From Winogradskyella flava (GTDB taxonomy: Bacteria > Bacteroidota > Bacteroidia > Flavobacteriales > Flavobacteriaceae): DNA of 64,000 nucleotides. Under the pieces are notes generated by a model. It was given only the letters and a program-made list of their open reading frames with translations, searched no databases and was not told the origin of the DNA. Below, piece by piece: positions 52,149 through 61,705 of the stretch (the first letter of the stretch is position 1; each line of letters begins with the position of its first letter). Made by a program: the position numbers and the translations under genes. The DNA lies in the NCBI RefSeq assembly GCF_014243395.1, contig NZ_JACLCP010000003.1, positions 1 to 64,000 on the forward strand. The letters run 5' to 3'.

Positions 52149-53465
52149 ATGGCAGATAAAACTTATTTTAAAGGAATAGGAAATATAAAGTTTGAAGGGA
52201 AGGAATCAGACAATCCACTAGCATTTAAATATTATAATCCAGAGCAGATAGTGGCTGGTAAAACCATGCGGGAACATTTTAAATTTGCTGTAGCCTATTG
52301 GCATACGTTCTGCGGACAAGGTAGTGATCCTTTTGGTCCTGGAACTCAAAATTTTGAATGGGACCAAGCGTCAGATCCAGTTCAAGCGGCTAAGGATAAA
52401 GCAGATGCCGCTTTTGAATTTATTGGTAAAATGGGATTCGATTATTTCTGTTTCCATGATTACGATTTAATCAAAGAGGCGCCAACATTTACTGAATCCG
52501 AAAAAAGATTAGCGACTATTGTTGCTTACATTAAGGAGAAAAAAGCCGAAACGGATATCAAACTGCTTTGGGGAACTGCAAATTGTTTTTCAAACCCACG
52601 TTATATGAATGGTGCCGCTACCAATCCAGATTTTAATGTTGTCGCCAGAGCTGGAGGACAAATAAAGCTGGCTTTAGATGCAACTATAGCTTTAGATGGT
52701 GAAAACTATGTATTTTGGGGAGGACGTGAAGGATATATGTCACTTCTAAATACTGATATGGGACGTGAATTAGATCATATGGGACAATTCCTTACTATGG
52801 CTAGAGATTATGCGCGAGCACAGGGTTTTAAAGGTGCATTTTTCATCGAGCCAAAACCAATGGAGCCCATGAAGCATCAATACGATTTTGATTGTGCTAC
52901 TGCCATAGGATTTTTAAAAGAATATGGTTTGGACAATGATTTTAAAATGAATATAGAAGTCAATCATGCTACTTTAGCACAACACACCATGCAGCATGAA
53001 TTAGCAGTAGCGGCAAAAGCAGGAATGTTAGGTAGTATTGATGCGAATAGAGGAGATTACCAAAATGGCTGGGATACTGATCAATTTCCAAACAACATTC
53101 AAGAAACTACTGAAGCCATGTTAATCTTTCTAAAGGCTGGAGGACTCCAAGGCGGTGGTGTTAACTTTGATGCTAAAATAAGACGAAATTCAACAGATAT
53201 GGAAGATGTATTCCACGCACACATTGGTGGAGCAGATACATTTGCCAGAGCCTTAATTACCGCAGATAAAATAATACAATCTTCAGCTTATGACAAATTA
53301 AGGCAAGCGCGCTATAGTTCTTTTGATTCTGATAAAGGCAAAGATTTTGAAGCAGGAAAGCTAAGTTTAAAAGACCTGTATGAAATCGCCCAAGATAATG
53401 GTGAGTTAGAGCTTAGAAGTGGTAAGCAAGAGTTATTTGAAAATATAATCAATCAATACATTTAA
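52149..53465 (+). CDS. xylA: Xylose isomerase
   Basis: A 438-residue cytosolic class II enzyme that converts D-xylose to D-xylulose. Diagnostic sequences are [15 protein letters not shown] near residue 50, catalytic His in [12 protein letters not shown] near 103, [16 protein letters not shown] near 193, [17 protein letters not shown] (metal Glu) near 235 and [20 protein letters not shown] near 300. All metal ligands I can place are present. It abuts xylB without a gap and is followed 30 nt later by the symporter gene. Confidence 0.97.
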   Translation: MADKTYFKGIGNIKFEGKESDNPLAFKYYNPEQIVAGKTMREHFKFAVAYWHTFCGQGSDPFGPGTQNFEWDQASDPVQAAKDKADAAFEFIGKMGFDYFCFHDYDLIKEAPTFTESEKRLATIVAYIKEKKAETDIKLLWGTANCFSNPRYMNGAATNPDFNVVARAGGQIKLALDATIALDGENYVFWGGREGYMSLLNTDMGRELDHMGQFLTMARDYARAQGFKGAFFIEPKPMEPMKHQYDFDCATAIGFLKEYGLDNDFKMNIEVNHATLAQHTMQHELAVAAKAGMLGSIDANRGDYQNGWDTDQFPNNIQETTEAMLIFLKAGGLQGGGVNFDAKIRRNSTDMEDVFHAHIGGADTFARALITADKIIQSSAYDKLRQARYSSFDSDKGKDFEAGKLSLKDLYEIAQDNGELELRSGKQELFENIINQYI

Positions 53466-53495
53466 CATATTAAGGCAATTAACAACGCATAAATT

Positions 53496-54914
53496 ATGGC
53501 AAAAGCAGAAAAGTCGGGTTATTTATTAAAATTAACATTAGTGGCCACATTGGGTGGTCTGCTTTTTGGTTATGATACGGGTGTAATTTCTGGAACCGTA
53601 GGTTCATTAGAAAGTTACTTTGTATTGCCAAAAGGATTAAGTGAAAATGCTGCAAATGCCTTCAAGGGTTTTTTAGTGTCTAGTGCTTTAATTGGCTGCA
53701 TTATTGGAGGAGCTTTGAGTGGATTGGTTAGTAAGATATTAGGTCGTAAAAAAGGGCTGATCTTAGCAGGATGTTTATTTTTAATATCGGCATTAGGTTC
53801 GGCGATGCCAGAAATGCTCATTAAACCAATTGGTGAATTAGATCACACCTTTTCTACAATTTTTATTTTCTACAGAATTTTAGGTGGTATTGGTGTAGGA
53901 CTAGCATCTATGTTGTCACCGTTATACATTGCGGAAATTGCACCTGCTAAAATTAGAGGACGATTGGTATCCTACAATCAATTGGCCATTGTGGCTGGTT
54001 TTATGGTGGTTTATTTTGTAAACTATTTTATATCCAAAGGAGGTGGATCTGATGCTTGGTTAAATGAAGTGGGCTGGAGATGGATGTTTGCCTCAGAAGT
54101 AATTCCTGTTGGTATCTTTTTACTGCTATTGTTTTCCGTTCCAGATACGCCAAGATCTTTAATGCTAAGAGGAAAAGAAGAAGAGGCGCTTCAAGTATTA
54201 ACAGATATTAATGGGGAAGAAGAGGCTAGCACGATTTTAACAGATATAAAAAGTAGTGTCGTTCAGAGTTCAGGTAAATTATTGTCTTTTGGGTGGCTAA
54301 TTATTATAATTGGTATCACACTATCAATTTTTCAGCAGTTTGTTGGGATCAATGTTGTACTGTATTATGCGCCCGAGATTTTCAAAAAAATGGATATGAG
54401 TACTAATGCGTCACTTTTATTTACAATTATTGTTGGAATTGCTAATTTCTTATTCACCATAATTGCTATAAAAACTGTAGACAAACACGGGAGAAAACCG
54501 CTGATGATTATTGGTGCATTGGGTATGGCAGTCGCCATGTTTGCTTTAGGATTTGTGTTCTTTACAGAAGCAACGGGTTATCTAGCTTTAGGTTGTATGA
54601 TGCTTTATGTAGCAAGCTTTGCATTAAGTTGGGGGCCCGTGACGTGGGTCTTGTTATCAGAAATATTTCCGAATAAAATAAGAGGTAGAGCGATGGCCAT
54701 AGCTGTTGCTGCACAATGGATAGCAAACTATTTAGTATCATTGACTTTCCCGATGATGGATGACAATACCTATTTAACAGAACAATTTAACCATGGTTTT
54801 GCCTATTGGATTTATGGTGTAATGAGTTTGTTGGCTATGTTTTTTGTGATGAAATTAGTGCCGGAAACAAAAGGAAAAACGTTAGAAGAGATGGAAAATC
54901 TCTGGAAAAAATAA
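53496..54914 (+). CDS. xylE: Sugar/H+ symporter, XylE-like (MFS sugar porter)
   Basis: A 472-residue inner-membrane carrier with 12 helices. Sugar-porter signatures are LFGYDTGVISGTVGSLE in helix 1, GRKKGLILAG, PLYIAEIAPAKIRGRLVSYN, VPDTPRSLM, GRKPLMIIGA, LLSEIFPNKIRGRAMA and the C-terminal VPETKGKTLEEME. The location between xylA and GH3 points to D-xylose, as in E. coli XylE. It probably moves xylose released in the periplasm into the cell. The symbol is given by similarity and context. Confidence 0.9.
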   Translation: MAKAEKSGYLLKLTLVATLGGLLFGYDTGVISGTVGSLESYFVLPKGLSENAANAFKGFLVSSALIGCIIGGALSGLVSKILGRKKGLILAGCLFLISALGSAMPEMLIKPIGELDHTFSTIFIFYRILGGIGVGLASMLSPLYIAEIAPAKIRGRLVSYNQLAIVAGFMVVYFVNYFISKGGGSDAWLNEVGWRWMFASEVIPVGIFLLLLFSVPDTPRSLMLRGKEEEALQVLTDINGEEEASTILTDIKSSVVQSSGKLLSFGWLIIIIGITLSIFQQFVGINVVLYYAPEIFKKMDMSTNASLLFTIIVGIANFLFTIIAIKTVDKHGRKPLMIIGALGMAVAMFALGFVFFTEATGYLALGCMMLYVASFALSWGPVTWVLLSEIFPNKIRGRAMAIAVAAQWIANYLVSLTFPMMDDNTYLTEQFNHGFAYWIYGVMSLLAMFFVMKLVPETKGKTLEEMENLWKK

Positions 54915-54932
54915 TAAATTTAAAATAGTAAC

Positions 54933-57218
54933 ATGAATAAGTTTTTAAAACAAAGTTTCAATCTTACAGTTGTCTTTTTTGTAACTGTAAGTTGTGCGCA
55001 ATCGAAAATGCACCTAGATAAAGACAAAGCTATAGAAGAACGCATCACACTTTTGATGGATCAAATGACCCTCGATGAAAAAGTAGGCCAAATGAATCAG
55101 TACAATGGTTCATGGGATTTTACTGGTCCATTGCCAGAATCTGGATCTGAAGAAGAAAAATATGAGCATATTAAGAAAGGGTGGGTTGGATCCATGCTAA
55201 GTGTGCGTGGCACAGACAAAGTCCGAGCAGTACAAAAGATCGCTGTTGAGGAGACGCGACTAGGTATACCTATCATCTTTGGTTTTGATGTGATTCATGG
55301 CTATAAAACACTAAGTCCAATTCCACTTGCAGAAGCTGCTAGTTGGGATTTAGACGCAATAAAAAATTCGGCACGAGTAGCCGCTGATGAAGCGACTGCT
55401 GCTGGTCTCAATTGGACATTCGGTCCAAACGTTGACATTTCTAACGATGCCAGGTGGGGAAGAATTATGGAGGGTGCAGGTGAAGATACCTATTTAGGTG
55501 TTAAAGTCGCCAAAGCACGTGTTACCGGTTTCCAAGGGACAGATTTAAGTGCTAATAATACCATTGCATCTTGTGCAAAACATTTTGCCGCTTATGGCTT
55601 TGCCGAAGCTGGTTTAGAATACAATAGTGCAGAGATGGGTACTTCAAAATTATATAATGTGGTACTTCCACCTTTTAAAGCTGCTGTAGATGCTGGAGTT
55701 CGTACATTTATGAATTCTTTTAATACCTTGAATGGTGTGCCAGCAACTGGAGATACGTTTTTACAGCGAGATATTTTGAAAGGTGCTTGGAATTTTAATG
55801 GTTATGTGGTTTCAGACTGGGCTTCAATTCGTGAAATGGTAGTCCATGGTTATGCGGCAGATGGTGCTGATGCTTCAGCAAAAGCTGTTACTGCAGGGTC
55901 TGATATGGATATGGAATCGCATTTGTATGTAAAAGAGTTGGTTAAACTGGTTGAAGATGGAACTGTGGATGAAAAATTGATTGACGATGCTGTAAGACGA
56001 ATTCTTCGCGTAAAGTTTGAACTAGGCTTGTTTGACGATCCCTACAAGTACTGTGACGCAGAACGGGAAAAATCCGTTACTGGTAGTGAAGCGATGAATG
56101 ATGCTGTACTAGACATGGCTAAGAAGTCTATCGTATTACTCAAAAATGATGGCAACATATTGCCACTTAAAAAATCAGGTCAGAGAATAGCACTTATAGG
56201 TGCTTTAGCAGCGGATAAAAACAGTCCACTAGGAAGTTGGAGAATTGCTGCAGACGATAATACGGCTGTTTCAGTTCTAGAGGGTATGCAGGAGTATAAG
56301 GGCAATACACTTGTCTACGAAAAAGGTACTGATGTTTCTTTAGGTCAGCAATTATTTGTTCAAGAGGTGAAAATAAATTCAGAGGATTATTCTGGTTTTG
56401 ATGCTGCTAAGAAAGCTGCTAGTGAAGCAGATGTTGTTGTAATGGTTCTCGGGGAAGTAGGCTTTCAAAGTGGTGAAGCAAGAAGCAGAACAGAATTGGG
56501 TTTACCTGGTAACCAGCAGGAACTATTAGAAGCGGTATTCGAAATAAACAAAAACGTTGTTTTAGTTTTAAATAATGGTCGTCCGTTAGCATTGCCTTGG
56601 GCAGCTGAAAATGTTCCGGCTATTGTTGAAGCTTGGCAATTGGGTACGCAAACAGGAAATGCCGTAGCACAAATTTTATATGGTGATTATAACCCGAGTG
56701 GAAAATTGCCAGTGTCATTCCCAAGAAGCGTGGGGCAGTGTCCAATTTATTACAATCATTTAAGAACGGGTAGGCCAGTCAATAGTCAAGATAATGTGTT
56801 CTGGTCGCATTATATTGACTCCCAAAAAACACCTTTATATCCGTTTGGCTACGGATTGAGTTATACTAGCTTCAAATATGAAAACTTAAAACTAAATAAA
56901 TCGCAATACACCAAAGGTGAAACCATAGAGCTAAGTGTCGAGGTTACTAATACAGGAAATTTAGATGGAAAAGAAGTTGTACAGCTATATATCAATGATC
57001 CTGTGGCAAGCATTGTAAGGCCAGTTAAAGAACTCAAAGGTTTTGAATTAGTAGAATTGAAAAAAGGAGAAACTAAAACAGTGAAATTTACATTAACTGA
57101 TGCCGAGCTTGGTTTTTATAATAATAATGGAGATTATTTAGTTGAAGCCGGTAAATTCAATGTCATGATTGGAGGACAATCAGACAAAGGATTAACTGGT
57201 CAATTTGAAATTGAGTAA
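54933..57218 (+). CDS. BglX-like GH3 glycosidase lipoprotein
   Basis: A 761-residue exported GH3 enzyme. The signal ends in VTVSC, with Cys21 as lipid site. The barrel domain has FGPNVDISNDARWGRIMEGAGED, AKHFAAYGFAEAGLEYN and the nucleophile Asp295 in GYVVSDWASI. The second domain and a fibronectin III-like tail (LKNTGNLDGKEVVQLYIND-type sequence) complete it. No PA14 insert is present, unlike the GH3 at 32-35 kb. The general form is that of periplasmic BglX beta-glucosidase. In this operon a beta-xylosidase role is likely. Confidence 0.92.
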   Translation: MNKFLKQSFNLTVVFFVTVSCAQSKMHLDKDKAIEERITLLMDQMTLDEKVGQMNQYNGSWDFTGPLPESGSEEEKYEHIKKGWVGSMLSVRGTDKVRAVQKIAVEETRLGIPIIFGFDVIHGYKTLSPIPLAEAASWDLDAIKNSARVAADEATAAGLNWTFGPNVDISNDARWGRIMEGAGEDTYLGVKVAKARVTGFQGTDLSANNTIASCAKHFAAYGFAEAGLEYNSAEMGTSKLYNVVLPPFKAAVDAGVRTFMNSFNTLNGVPATGDTFLQRDILKGAWNFNGYVVSDWASIREMVVHGYAADGADASAKAVTAGSDMDMESHLYVKELVKLVEDGTVDEKLIDDAVRRILRVKFELGLFDDPYKYCDAEREKSVTGSEAMNDAVLDMAKKSIVLLKNDGNILPLKKSGQRIALIGALAADKNSPLGSWRIAADDNTAVSVLEGMQEYKGNTLVYEKGTDVSLGQQLFVQEVKINSEDYSGFDAAKKAASEADVVVMVLGEVGFQSGEARSRTELGLPGNQQELLEAVFEINKNVVLVLNNGRPLALPWAAENVPAIVEAWQLGTQTGNAVAQILYGDYNPSGKLPVSFPRSVGQCPIYYNHLRTGRPVNSQDNVFWSHYIDSQKTPLYPFGYGLSYTSFKYENLKLNKSQYTKGETIELSVEVTNTGNLDGKEVVQLYINDPVASIVRPVKELKGFELVELKKGETKTVKFTLTDAELGFYNNNGDYLVEAGKFNVMIGGQSDKGLTGQFEIE

Positions 57219-57237
57219 TTATCATAACCCAAATGCT

Positions 57238-58566
57238 ATGAAATATTTATTAAACTTAGGAGGAATCTGTGTTTTGCTAGTAATAAGCTTTACGATTTTT
57301 GCGTGTTCAAAAGATGATGATTCAACACCTGAGCCACCTACACCAATTATTGTGTCTTTTGATGTGATTATATCTCAGCAAAACTCACTGAGGGTTACAG
57401 TAAATAATACATCCACAGGAGTAAACGGATTAAATAGTTATTGGCAATTTACAGAAAATGGGCCTGTGGTGTCAGATCAAGCTGGTCCTGAAATGCATTT
57501 ATATGATGCAGCAGGAGAATATTTAATTACTCTAACAGTAGAAGCTCCAGATGGTGACATACAAGCCAGTGAAATTGTGACCGTAACAGATGATAATGAA
57601 ATGCACCCAGCACTGAAAGACGCAACAGATAAATTCTCGGTTGGAATGGCGGTGCAATCAAATCGAATGGATGGTCAGCATGGCGATATTTTAGTTCGGG
57701 AATTCAATAATCTCACAGCTGAATATGAAATGAAAATGAATATTATGTATCCATCCGAAGGTAATTATGATTTTACAGCAGCGGATGCGATAGTAGATTA
57801 CGGAGTGACTAATGATATGGATATACATGGTCATACATTGATATGGCATAATGCAATACCAGATTGGGTGGATAATTTTTCAGGGACCGATCAGGAATTT
57901 GAAGATATGATTGAAGATTACATCACGACGGTTATGACAAGATATGCTGGTGAAGTAAGATCTTGGGATGTCGTAAATGAAGCTATTGAAGATGGAAGTA
58001 ACCAATTGAGAAATTCTGTTTTTAGGCAACGTATGGGAGATGATTATATATCAAAGTGTTATCAGTTTGCTAGAAATGCGGACCCAGATGCATTACTCTT
58101 TTATAATGATTATAATCTCACGTTTGATGTAGGGAAACAAGCAGCCATGTTTGATATCGTTGATGATTTGGCATCACAAAATCTCATCGATGGTGTAGGC
58201 GCACAAATGCATATAGATATCTTTTTTCCATCGTCTGCTCAGATACAAAGTGTAGTCGATGGTACAGTGTCTAGAGGCTTAAAAATGCACTTTGCTGAGC
58301 TCGATGTTAGGGTAAATCCAAATAATGACATAACATCTTTTACTGAAGCTAGAGCAATAGCTCAGCAGAATAAAGTAAGAGAAGTTGTAGAGATATATGA
58401 TGCCATGCCAGATGTCAATAAATTCGCAATTACAATTTGGGGAATGAGAGATACCGAAACTTGGTTAATAGACTTTTGGGGACAACCAGATTGGCCACTT
58501 CTTTATGATGTAGCGTTTCAACCTAAAAGAGCACATACTGGATTTTTAGAGGCTTTGGAGGACTAG
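57238..58566 (+). CDS. GH10 endo-beta-1,4-xylanase lipoprotein with PKD-like domain
   Basis: 442 residues from the ATG at 57238; the frame also opens at 57205, overlapping GH3, but only the later start gives a proper signal with lipobox Cys23 (FTIFACSKD). A PKD/Ig-like domain (about 35-118) precedes the GH10 barrel. That barrel has HGHTLIWHNAIPDWV near residue 198, the acid/base Glu248 in SWDVVNEAIEDG, the nucleophile Glu354 in HFAELDVRV and the closing TIWGMRDTETWL. It cuts internal xylan bonds, probably at the cell surface. It is the last gene of the xylose operon and is convergent with the oxidoreductase gene. Confidence 0.94.
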   Translation: MKYLLNLGGICVLLVISFTIFACSKDDDSTPEPPTPIIVSFDVIISQQNSLRVTVNNTSTGVNGLNSYWQFTENGPVVSDQAGPEMHLYDAAGEYLITLTVEAPDGDIQASEIVTVTDDNEMHPALKDATDKFSVGMAVQSNRMDGQHGDILVREFNNLTAEYEMKMNIMYPSEGNYDFTAADAIVDYGVTNDMDIHGHTLIWHNAIPDWVDNFSGTDQEFEDMIEDYITTVMTRYAGEVRSWDVVNEAIEDGSNQLRNSVFRQRMGDDYISKCYQFARNADPDALLFYNDYNLTFDVGKQAAMFDIVDDLASQNLIDGVGAQMHIDIFFPSSAQIQSVVDGTVSRGLKMHFAELDVRVNPNNDITSFTEARAIAQQNKVREVVEIYDAMPDVNKFAITIWGMRDTETWLIDFWGQPDWPLLYDVAFQPKRAHTGFLEALED

Positions 58567-59696
58567 TTAATTCTTAGGTCTAAAATATTTGGAATATCGT
58601 TTAAGTTAACCACAGCACTGTGATTAGCGGCTGACTCATAAATTTTTTCAATGATGTAATTATCTCTTAAGCCCATTTCTCCAGGTACGATAGATGAAGT
58701 GTCTTGTAAAATATTTTGAGCAAAAGTATCCATTTGCAGAGCTTGTTGGTTAACGTTTTTTAGTTCCATTTCGCCATCTGGAGTTGTCCCTTTTATTCCA
58801 TCATAGGTGAAAGAAGGAGATAACTCTAGTTTACCTTTTTCCGTATTTAGGATGAGATGACTTTTAAAGGGACTTTCGTAGCTTGTTTTACAATACGCTT
58901 TTCCTGAAGGGAAAGTCATTTCCCATTCAATACTACCTTCAACCTCATTGAAAATACTATCTGGTTTCGTTGTGTCTTTTCCCCATAATGTTAAAGGTAG
59001 CTCTCCAAAAGTATATATACTAGCTTGCAAACAATAAATACCTAAGTCCATTAAAGCACCACCGCCGGCTAATTTTTTGTTAGCTCTCCACCAATGGTTT
59101 ATGTCACTAACGTTAAAAGAGAACTCGGTCGCAACTGTCATTTTATTTCCATAAAACTTGCTTTGTCCTAAGCGCATCATGTTGTCATTAAAAGGATCAA
59201 AGTGTAAACGATAACCGATTGAGAGTTTTTTGTTAGCTTTTTTACATGCCGTTATCATCTTTTTGCAATCAGAAACGGATGTAGCCATGGGTTTTTCACA
59301 TATAACATGCTTGCCTGCTTTTGCAGCTCTTATGGTATATTCTGCGTGCATACTATTTGGTAGTACTACGTAAACAATATCAATTTCATCATTGTCTATA
59401 ATTCTATCAAAGTTCTTGTAAGTATATACATTCTCTTTTTTAATGCCGTATTTTTCAATCCATTGTTGTTCTTTTTCTTTTGTTCCTGTAACAATTGCTG
59501 ATAAATAACATAATTTTGTTTCTAAAAGAGCAGGTGCTAATTGATCCGTAGAATAAGTACCTAAGCCTACCAGAGCAATTCCAAGCTTTTTTGAGTTTTT
59601 TTCGGATGCAAGACTTTGTGAAAGAGAAAGCTGAGGTGCGATTGCAGTAACAGTTGCTGCTCGAAGTATATTTTTTATAAATGGACGTCTTTTCAT
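58563..59696 (-). CDS. Tat-exported Gfo/Idh/MocA oxidoreductase
   Basis: 377 residues. The N-terminus MKRRPFIKNILRAATVTAIA carries a twin-arginine signal (RRPFIK), so it should be exported folded with its cofactor. The Rossmann domain begins LGIALVGLGTYSTDQLAPAL near residue 38. EKPMATSVSDCKKM near 137 holds the catalytic Lys of the family. The C-terminal GFO_IDH_MocA domain follows. Relatives act on sugars, for example glucose-fructose oxidoreductase. Here xylose or a xylo-oligosaccharide is a fair guess. It overlaps the GH10 stop by 4 nt on the opposite strand. Confidence 0.88.
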   Translation of the reverse strand: MKRRPFIKNILRAATVTAIAPQLSLSQSLASEKNSKKLGIALVGLGTYSTDQLAPALLETKLCYLSAIVTGTKEKEQQWIEKYGIKKENVYTYKNFDRIIDNDEIDIVYVVLPNSMHAEYTIRAAKAGKHVICEKPMATSVSDCKKMITACKKANKKLSIGYRLHFDPFNDNMMRLGQSKFYGNKMTVATEFSFNVSDINHWWRANKKLAGGGALMDLGIYCLQASIYTFGELPLTLWGKDTTKPDSIFNEVEGSIEWEMTFPSGKAYCKTSYESPFKSHLILNTEKGKLELSPSFTYDGIKGTTPDGEMELKNVNQQALQMDTFAQNILQDTSSIVPGEMGLRDNYIIEKIYESAANHSAVVNLNDIPNILDLRIN

Positions 59697-59781
59697 AAAA
59701 AACGATTTATATAAATATAGTTTAAATCGATTTTATTTTCTAAAATAGAATAAGCAATATTTAGAAGATTTGATGCATTTT

Positions 59782-60831
59782 CTATATAACACCAAATTTA
59801 TAGATGCAAATGGAAGTATACGTGTCCCTAGGCTCTAGAACTGTAGAAGGAAAATTTGGTTGATTTGGGCTATTAGGAAAATGCTGTGTTTCCAAGCAAA
59901 AACCAGTTTGACTATTGTAATAGAGGTTGTTTTTTCCGGCCTTTTTTGTGTTTAGGTGATTTCCTCCGTAAAATTGAATTCCTGGTTCTGTAGTATATAC
60001 AGTCATTTTTCTTCCGGAAATAGTCTCTTTAACAATTGCGGCTTTTTTTAGGCCTTTATGATCTAAGACAAAATTATGATCATAACCAGATCCTAACTGT
60101 AACTGCGTATTAGTACTATCTAAATCTTTACCTATTGGTTTTAACTCTGTAAAATCAAAAGGCGAATTTTTAACAGAGGCTATTTCACCAGTAGGAATCA
60201 TATTCTTATTAACTGGTGTGTAATGAGAAGCATAAATCTGAAGTAAATGATTATTAATTGTTCCGCTACCAGCACCTTGCAGATTAAAATAGGAATGGTG
60301 TGTTAAGTTAACTATTGTTTTTTTATCAGTTTTGGCACTGTAGCTAATATGAAGTTCATTATCTTGTGTCAATTCATAAATAACAGTTACTTTAAGGTTG
60401 CCAGGATAACCAGCTTCTCCATCATTAGAAGTGTAATAAAGTTCTAATTTCGATTCCGAAATTTGATTTGCATCCCACACTACATTGTGAAAACCATGAA
60501 GTCCACCATGAAGATGGTTAGGGGCGTTATTTCTTTCTAAACCATAAGTGTTGTCGTCTAATGTAAATTGCCCAGCTGCAATCCGATTTCCATATCTTCC
60601 AATTATAGCTCCAAAAAACATTTCATCAGCATCCAAATAGTCTTGAATGGAATTATATCCTAAAACAATATCTTCTAATTTATCATTTTTATCTTTGGTC
60701 CATAGACTAATTAGTCTTCCACCATAATTGGTTATTTGACCTACTAAGCCTTGTTTGTTTTTTAAGTTAAATAGACTTACAGATTTATCATTCAATATGG
60801 TTGTAAAGTTAGATTTTGGTATGAGTTGCAT
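59782..60831 (-). CDS. galM: Aldose 1-epimerase
   Basis: A 349-residue mutarotase that interconverts alpha and beta anomers of free sugars. Motifs are ITNYGGRLISLWTKD near residue 32, GAIIGRYGNRIAAGQF near 76, NHLHGGLHGFHNVVWD near 103, the catalytic His in VNLTHHSYFNLQG near 178 and GYDHNFVLDH near 245. The catalytic Glu probably lies in FCLETQHFPNSPN. No signal peptide is seen, so it is cytosolic. It follows the xylose genes and should prepare xylose for XylA. Confidence 0.92.
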   Translation of the reverse strand: MQLIPKSNFTTILNDKSVSLFNLKNKQGLVGQITNYGGRLISLWTKDKNDKLEDIVLGYNSIQDYLDADEMFFGAIIGRYGNRIAAGQFTLDDNTYGLERNNAPNHLHGGLHGFHNVVWDANQISESKLELYYTSNDGEAGYPGNLKVTVIYELTQDNELHISYSAKTDKKTIVNLTHHSYFNLQGAGSGTINNHLLQIYASHYTPVNKNMIPTGEIASVKNSPFDFTELKPIGKDLDSTNTQLQLGSGYDHNFVLDHKGLKKAAIVKETISGRKMTVYTTEPGIQFYGGNHLNTKKAGKNNLYYNSQTGFCLETQHFPNSPNQPNFPSTVLEPRDTYTSICIYKFGVI

Positions 60832-60929
60832 ATACTAGGTACTTTAAAGTCAATTTTTAACATTGTTCTACTAAAGTACTAATGTTGGCGTTATTGTGTT
60901 TCTTTTTTTCGAAACGATGTATAATTTTA

Positions 60930-61079
60930 TTATAAGGCACGTTTTGTTATATAAATACGCCAGCCAATAATAGCAAGCTGAAGTTTAGTTGCATTGCTTA
61001 GGTCTAGCTGTTTCTTTGTGTAACTTGGAAGAATGGCCTTATTGACTTTTGCCAGAAGTTTAAATAATGATTTCTTCAT
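60930..61079 (-). CDS. Conserved-looking 49-residue basic protein
   Basis: A 49-codon ORF, ATG at 61079 and TAA ending at 60930. It encodes a very basic protein beginning MKKSLFKLLAKVNKAILPSY, continuing TKKQLDLSNATKLQLAIIGW and ending RIYITKRAL. The amphipathic first half, the Pro-Ser-Tyr turn and a C-terminal hydrophobic IIGWR segment look like a real peptide rather than chance. From memory, similar short proteins occur across Flavobacteriaceae, but I could not check. It stands alone, with a leader holding three hairpins. The function is unknown; RNA or ribosome binding would suit its charge. Confidence 0.65.
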   Translation of the reverse strand: MKKSLFKLLAKVNKAILPSYTKKQLDLSNATKLQLAIIGWRIYITKRAL

Positions 61080-61215
61080 TTGAATTATTTTGTGACAACA
61101 AATGGTGTTGTCAAATATCGCTTAGCGATAAAAATAGTAAAACTTATTCTAGAACTAAGTTTTACATTTTTTTGATTGGTTGTTTTTTGGTTGATTCTTT
61201 GGTTGATTCTTTGGT
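61080..61215 (-). promoter_or_regulatory. Hairpin-rich leader of the 49-residue ORF and 12-bp tandem repeat
   Basis: Three hairpins lie in a row: TGACAACA/TGTTGTCA (61093-61113), TATCGCT/AGCGATA (61116-61130) and GTAAAACTTA/TAAGTTTTAC (61137-61165). Beyond them are two exact copies of TTGGTTGATTCT (61187-61198 and 61199-61210) and a partial third. On the minus strand all precede the small ORF. Confidence 0.5.
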
Positions 61216-61683
61216 CGGTTTAATTTAGAATATTGAAAATATAATATCAATAATCAATTTTGCTAATGTCATCATAATTTTTTGGTTTAGAGGTTAATAA
61301 TTTGTTTTAATTTCTTGATTGAGTTTTCAATATATATCGATAACAAATGATCTTCCAAACGTTTTTATAAAAATCGATGAATTTGAATTTAAATTTATAA
61401 GTTAAAAAATGAAAATGATTACTAAAATTTGTGACTTGCCTTTATTTAAGTTTTAATATTAAACATAAAATACATATTATTATTCCAGTTTAATAGGTTT
61501 CAAGGGCTTTTTTTGGATGCTTTCTAAAAGTGTAGAGGCATTTCATCTTAAAATGGTCCAAATTTTCACATTTCATCATTTATGAGTTTCGTTTTACTGA
61601 TAAATATCATAGAATATTTCACTTGCTTTTTGTAGTTAATTTATACTATTTTTTGTTTTAACATTTAGACAATATTTAACAAG
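61216..61683. other. AT-rich intergenic region
   Basis: About 470 nt with no supported gene or structured RNA. It presumably carries control sequences for the nuclease gene. A 15-codon frame near 61409 is too short to support. Confidence 0.5.
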
Positions 61684-61691
61684 TATCTTTG
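61684..61691 (+). promoter_or_regulatory. -7 element of the nuclease gene
   Basis: TATCTTTG fits TAnnTTTG, 14 nt upstream of the ATG at 61706. No clear -33 TTG. Confidence 0.45.
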
Positions 61692-61705
61692 TTGAAATTT
61701 TAATT

